A DNA stretch of 8,407 nt. Origin: a bacterium (GTDB lineage Bacteria; Oederibacteriota; PGYV01; DSBP01). Below, in pieces: positions 7,101 through 8,407 of this stretch; positions within the stretch are counted from its first letter, which is position 1; every line of letters begins with the position of its first letter. Made by a program: the position numbers and the translations under genes. The stretch is from positions 1 through 8,407 of the forward strand of contig DSBP01000143.1 of assembly GCA_011049465.1 (NCBI GenBank), written 5' to 3'. The notes beneath the pieces were generated by a model. That model searched no databases, was not told where the DNA came from, and was given only the letters and a program-made list of their open reading frames with translations.

Positions 7101-8407
7101 GCTGTCTCTCCGGGCAACTGGTACGGCCAGTGGAACGACTACAATTATCTCAACAATGTAATAGATTACTATAACCTGATGACTTACGATTTTCACGGAA
7201 GCTGGTCGGACCATTCCGGGCATAACGCGCCGCTTTACCGCGGGACAGACCCTTATGACGGCGAAAACTGCGACTGGAGCCATAACTATATGACTGTCAC
7301 GCGAGGGGTCCCCGCGTCAAAGATGAATTTTGGAGTGCCGTTTTACGGGAGAAACTTTCTCAACTCATCGGTGCTTTACGACAACTGCGGGGGCAACTGC
7401 GCTGATGAATACCATAACTACAGCGAGATAGCGCCGCTTATAGGCAATGGCTGGACATACCACTGGGACGCGGGGTCAATGGTGCCGTATCTTACGAGAG
7501 ACTCGGGCACAGGCGTCCTTTCATATGACGACCCGCAGTCAATACTGAACAAGATGAATTACGCGCTGGCTGAAAAGGGCTACGGCGGGGTATTTATGTG
7601 GGATATAAGCGCGGATTATACTGCGGGGACGGGCCAGCCGCTGCTTGACGCCATGTGGCAGGGATACAGCCAGTATTGCGGCATAGCGGTTCCGACAGCG
7701 GCTCCAACAATGACTGTAACGCCAAGTTTCACGTTTCAGGTTCCAAGTTTCACGGAAACCGCCACGGCTACAGGAACAAGGACAGGGACGCCGACATCTA
7801 CACCTTCGGCTACGCTCAGTGTTACACCCTCAGCTACCGGGACGCAGACTCATTCGCCGTCAGGGACGCCAAGTTTTTCGAGTACGCCTACATCAACGAT
7901 AACGCAGACGCATACAGCCTCGCCTACAGAGACGCCATACGCGGGAACGCCCACGGATACGCCATCCTCCTCCGCCACGGCTACGGCGGATCCTTCGGAC
8001 ACGTTTACGCCAACGTTTACGCCGACCGCGACACCCACGGCCACGCCGTCTTCAACAGAGACAGAGACGCCAGGGCCGAGCGCGACCTTTACTCCGGTGT
8101 TTACGGTAACGTTAACTGCGGTTCCTCAGGTTCCAAGCTTTACTGCAACACCTACAAGGACAAGTACTGCGGTTCCAAGTTCCACGTTCCAGGTTCCAAG
8201 TTTTACTGCGACGCCTACGCATACAGGAACTGCGACATTCACATTCACGGGGACGCGGACAGTAACACCGACAGTTACAAGGACCGGCACGCCCACTTCT
8301 ACGCGGACCGCAACGCCTACACCTTATTTAAGCGCGACAACCACGTTTACGCCTACGCCGCTGCCTGAGTCAGAGGTGTTCAGGATTACCAAGGCAGAGC
8401 ATTATCC
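4158..8407 (+). CDS. Secreted multidomain glycoside hydrolase: GH9 - CBM - GH18 - Thr linker - C-terminal module (3' end cut)
   Basis: 1416 codons are visible with no stop; the window ends inside the C-terminal module. Residues 1-21 are a signal peptide (MLKKTACLLAAIAALGASVEA). An N-terminal Ig-like domain (HLRVNQVGYLAND) runs to about 110. The GH9 domain, about 115-577, has GGWHDAGDYIKF with Asp174 and Asp177, NGIPDVLDEAKYGLDW, LLGRNQWGVSFVVGLG, HHQ at 492-494, and the probable acid Glu553 in STNEPT. After a Pro-Thr linker comes a CBM11-like module (618-803, starting MLDDFEDGEF). After a second linker comes GH18 (about 834-1174), with DGADIDWE at 938-945 (acid Glu945), NLMTYDFHGSW, GVPFYGRNF and GGVFMWDISADY. 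A Thr/Ser/Pro linker of about 230 residues leads to SEVFRITKAEHY. Both catalytic domains look complete. Beta-glucan plus chitin hydrolysis is the direct reading. Some GH9 enzymes are exo-glucosaminidases, so a purely chitin/chitosan role is possible. Confidence 0.95.
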   Translation, partial: MLKKTACLLAAIAALGASVEARHLRVNQVGYLANDTKIANLFSNEDLGSFQFSVLRASDNAVVFGPASVGTALAAYSGYAYHYRLNFSALTAEGAYFIRLSDGTTQSYHFEIGNCVYQTAPASILHYLRSQRCGYNPYLNAACHAASGTTRMDARTVGGPNPNTVIDAEGGWHDAGDYIKFMINIANTTYFLLLAYAENPGVFVDNYLANGNPGSNGIPDVLDEAKYGLDWIMKMHPSPNEFYYQVGDATDHNTWRLPQNDNAAYSTAPYRPVYHCAAGQGANIAGKAAAAFALAYTIWNSLGDTAYANLCLTHAEQLYAFGKANQSAQPSTPADFYNESTWMDDMQLAAAELYKATGTGSYLTDAEGWAPTVSSGWGWTSWGVLNFYAHYALYPSANASLKTNLKQFMQYDMNGHQGYANNDRFGIGADYVWGSMAINTAGILNGYLYKKLFGETTYDNLSTGMRDYLLGRNQWGVSFVVGLGTDYPNYPHHQISDILGVDIEGMTIEGPVSLANWNSYGALGPSPAQDPYNAFQSSTAVYYDYMPDYSTNEPTIWQACITLAMFSFLADASCLGEPTITPTATLTHTPGGPSNTPTPTVTPTPTVTPTTEQASGGMLDDFEDGEFEVNNLGGGWYEYADPAASSVLRTIISGDVPSGGGLYSGRISGDVNGPAASWASIGAGTNLNAAGTAEDMNSAEGIRLYMKGNHGTGTNAAFRIQLISTNITDYSFWRYEWQPQPGWTYVQIPWSAFGSPGWGDGNGLTINQVLSQVQAIQFAIADTTGGAVSNIGSNWYLDNIEIYGAAAATNTPTNTPYAGTPTNTPTVTATTEKCKRFLAYYPYWMPGYKQDKIPYDRLTHICHAFVQPQANGSLSAPAGFLEPALITNAHAAGVKVLVSIGGADETARLNFVTIAASSALRAAFADAVEAFCRTHGYDGADIDWEFPTNAAERDNQNLLIQAVRDKFNSSAAPAPSWEITMAVSPGNWYGQWNDYNYLNNVIDYYNLMTYDFHGSWSDHSGHNAPLYRGTDPYDGENCDWSHNYMTVTRGVPASKMNFGVPFYGRNFLNSSVLYDNCGGNCADEYHNYSEIAPLIGNGWTYHWDAGSMVPYLTRDSGTGVLSYDDPQSILNKMNYALAEKGYGGVFMWDISADYTAGTGQPLLDAMWQGYSQYCGIAVPTAAPTMTVTPSFTFQVPSFTETATATGTRTGTPTSTPSATLSVTPSATGTQTHSPSGTPSFSSTPTSTITQTHTASPTETPYAGTPTDTPSSSATATADPSDTFTPTFTPTATPTATPSSTETETPGPSATFTPVFTVTLTAVPQVPSFTATPTRTSTAVPSSTFQVPSFTATPTHTGTATFTFTGTRTVTPTVTRTGTPTSTRTATPTPYLSATTTFTPTPLPESEVFRITKAEHY
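5892..6008 (+). repeat. Pro-Thr linker between GH9 and the CBM-like module
   Basis: A coding linker of about 39 residues (EPTITPTATLTHTPGG, then TPTPTVTPTPTVTPT). It is classical Pro-Thr in type with no Arg, unlike the linkers of the protease. Confidence 0.8.
6009..6569 (+). other. CBM11-like (galactose-binding fold) module within the hydrolase
   Basis: Codes for residues 618-804. It begins LDDFEDGEFEVNNLGGGWYEY, has a late PGWTYVQIPWSAFG and ends NWYLDNIEIYG. This DDFEDG start, W-x-x-(V/I)-x-IPWS middle and YLDNI end are typical of CBM11/CIA30-like beta-sandwich modules. It lies between the two catalytic domains and could serve either. The ligand is not predictable here, though aromatic residues are plentiful. 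Confidence 0.65.
6570..6656 (+). repeat. Thr-Pro linker between the CBM-like module and GH18
   Basis: A coding linker of about 29 residues (TNTPTNTPYAGTPTNTPTVTATT). The PYAGTPT string recurs in the long linker after GH18 (near 7938-7958), which suggests that linkers are copied between positions. Confidence 0.75.
6657..7679 (+). other. GH18 chitinase-type catalytic domain within the hydrolase
   Basis: Codes for residues 834-1174, a TIM-barrel of normal length. It starts CKRFLAYYPYWMPGYK. Strand motifs appear in order: KVLVSIGG, YDGADIDWEFP with the full DxxDxDxE signature, WEITMAVSPG, YNLMTYDFHGSW, KMNFGVPFYGR and YGGVFMWDIS. All residues expected for substrate-assisted catalysis are present. 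Cys834 and Cys1174 flank the domain and might pair. Confidence 0.93.
7721..7755 (+). repeat. Heptanucleotide tandem repeat inside the coding linker, copy A
   Basis: Five consecutive 7-nt units read GCCAAGT, TTCACGT, TTCAGGT, TCCAAGT and TTCACGG, with consensus TYCANGT. Because 7 and 3 share no factor, the peptide has a 7-residue period (PSFTFQV then PSFTETA). Confidence 0.75.
8125..8145 (+). repeat. Heptanucleotide repeat inside the coding linker, copy B (short)
   Basis: CTCAGGT and TCCAAGC are two units of the same TYCANGT type, followed by a decayed TTTACTG. The stretch 8127-8155 recurs at 8190-8218 with 26 of 29 bases equal. Confidence 0.55.
8174..8201 (+). repeat. Heptanucleotide tandem repeat inside the coding linker, copy C
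   Basis: Four perfect-phase units, TCCAAGT, TCCACGT, TCCAGGT and TCCAAGT, differ only at the fifth position. They encode PSSTFQVPS in frame. This is the cleanest copy and supports a true heptamer rather than chance. Confidence 0.75.
8367..8407 (+). other. Start of the shared C-terminal module in the hydrolase (cut by the window end)
   Basis: ESEVFRITKAEHY matches ESGIFRITKAEHY of the protease (2663-2704). The upstream linker end YLSATTTFTPTP matches YLSATPTFTPTP. The nucleotide sequences are also close. The rest of the module lies beyond the window. Confidence 0.8.

Larger units (their letters stand above)
7680..8366 (+). repeat. Long Thr/Ser/Pro linker after GH18
   Basis: About 229 coding residues of Thr-rich low complexity, much longer than the other linkers in this gene. 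The first two thirds are Ser/Pro/Ala-rich. The last third becomes Arg-containing (TGTRTVTPTVTRTGTPTSTRT), like the protease linkers, and ends PYLSATTTFTPTPLPES. It includes PSFTFQV- and PSSTFQV-type units encoded by 7-nt repeats. Another + frame is also open here for over 200 codons as a by-product of the Thr codons. Confidence 0.85.

Noticed and set aside
7655..8368. Long + strand open frame (237 codons) overlapping the hydrolase linker
   Set aside because: It lies entirely over the Thr-linker in another frame. Its peptide is a Tyr/Asp/Ala/His-rich by-product of ACN-CCN codons, and it has no Shine-Dalgarno or domain.

Overview
The window holds three genes, all on the + strand, from what looks like a bacterium that lives on polysaccharides. 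They are (1) a secreted M6-family metalloprotease with a carbohydrate-binding module, (2) a LacI-family repressor, and (3) a very large secreted polypeptide, cut by the window end, that carries a GH9 glucanase-type domain and a GH18 chitinase domain on one chain. No gene on the - strand is supported, and there are no RNA genes, CRISPR arrays or insertion sequences.

Layout: 44-2983 is the protease, built as signal peptide, propeptide, M6 domain, Thr linker, CBM35/6-like module, Thr linker and C-terminal module. 2984-3120 is a short intergenic region. It holds a degenerate 7-nt repeat, a sigma70-type promoter with both hexamers at consensus and 17-nt spacing, and a perfect 16-bp palindrome that is the probable LacI-type operator. 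3121-4122 is the repressor. After a 35-nt gap with a strong Shine-Dalgarno, 4158 to the end is the multidomain glycoside hydrolase. It reads open for 1416 codons with no stop.

How the parts fit: the repressor and the hydrolase look like one operon controlled by one autoregulated promoter, so a sugar released from the polymer probably induces both. The protease and the hydrolase are linked by architecture. Both use long Thr/Pro linkers, and both run through a near-identical linker end into the same C-terminal module, which begins FRITKAEHY. In the protease this module is complete (about 104 residues) and resembles the FlgD-Ig-like / type A sorting-domain family. The likely reading is a set of exported or surface-held enzymes for attacking mixed biomass such as beta-glucan, chitin and protein.

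Organism: the sequence is moderately GC-rich, uses AGG/AGA for Arg and ATA for Ile freely, and has TxTPTxT linkers plus FlgD-like C-termini. This style occurs in environmental lineages known mostly from metagenomes (for example Goldbacteria/Elusimicrobia/Fibrobacterota-like groups). That placement is a low-confidence inference and nothing here proves it.

The least explained items are the GH9-GH18 fusion, the shared C-terminal module, and heptanucleotide tandem repeats that sit in frame inside a coding linker, with an AT-rich counterpart between genes.
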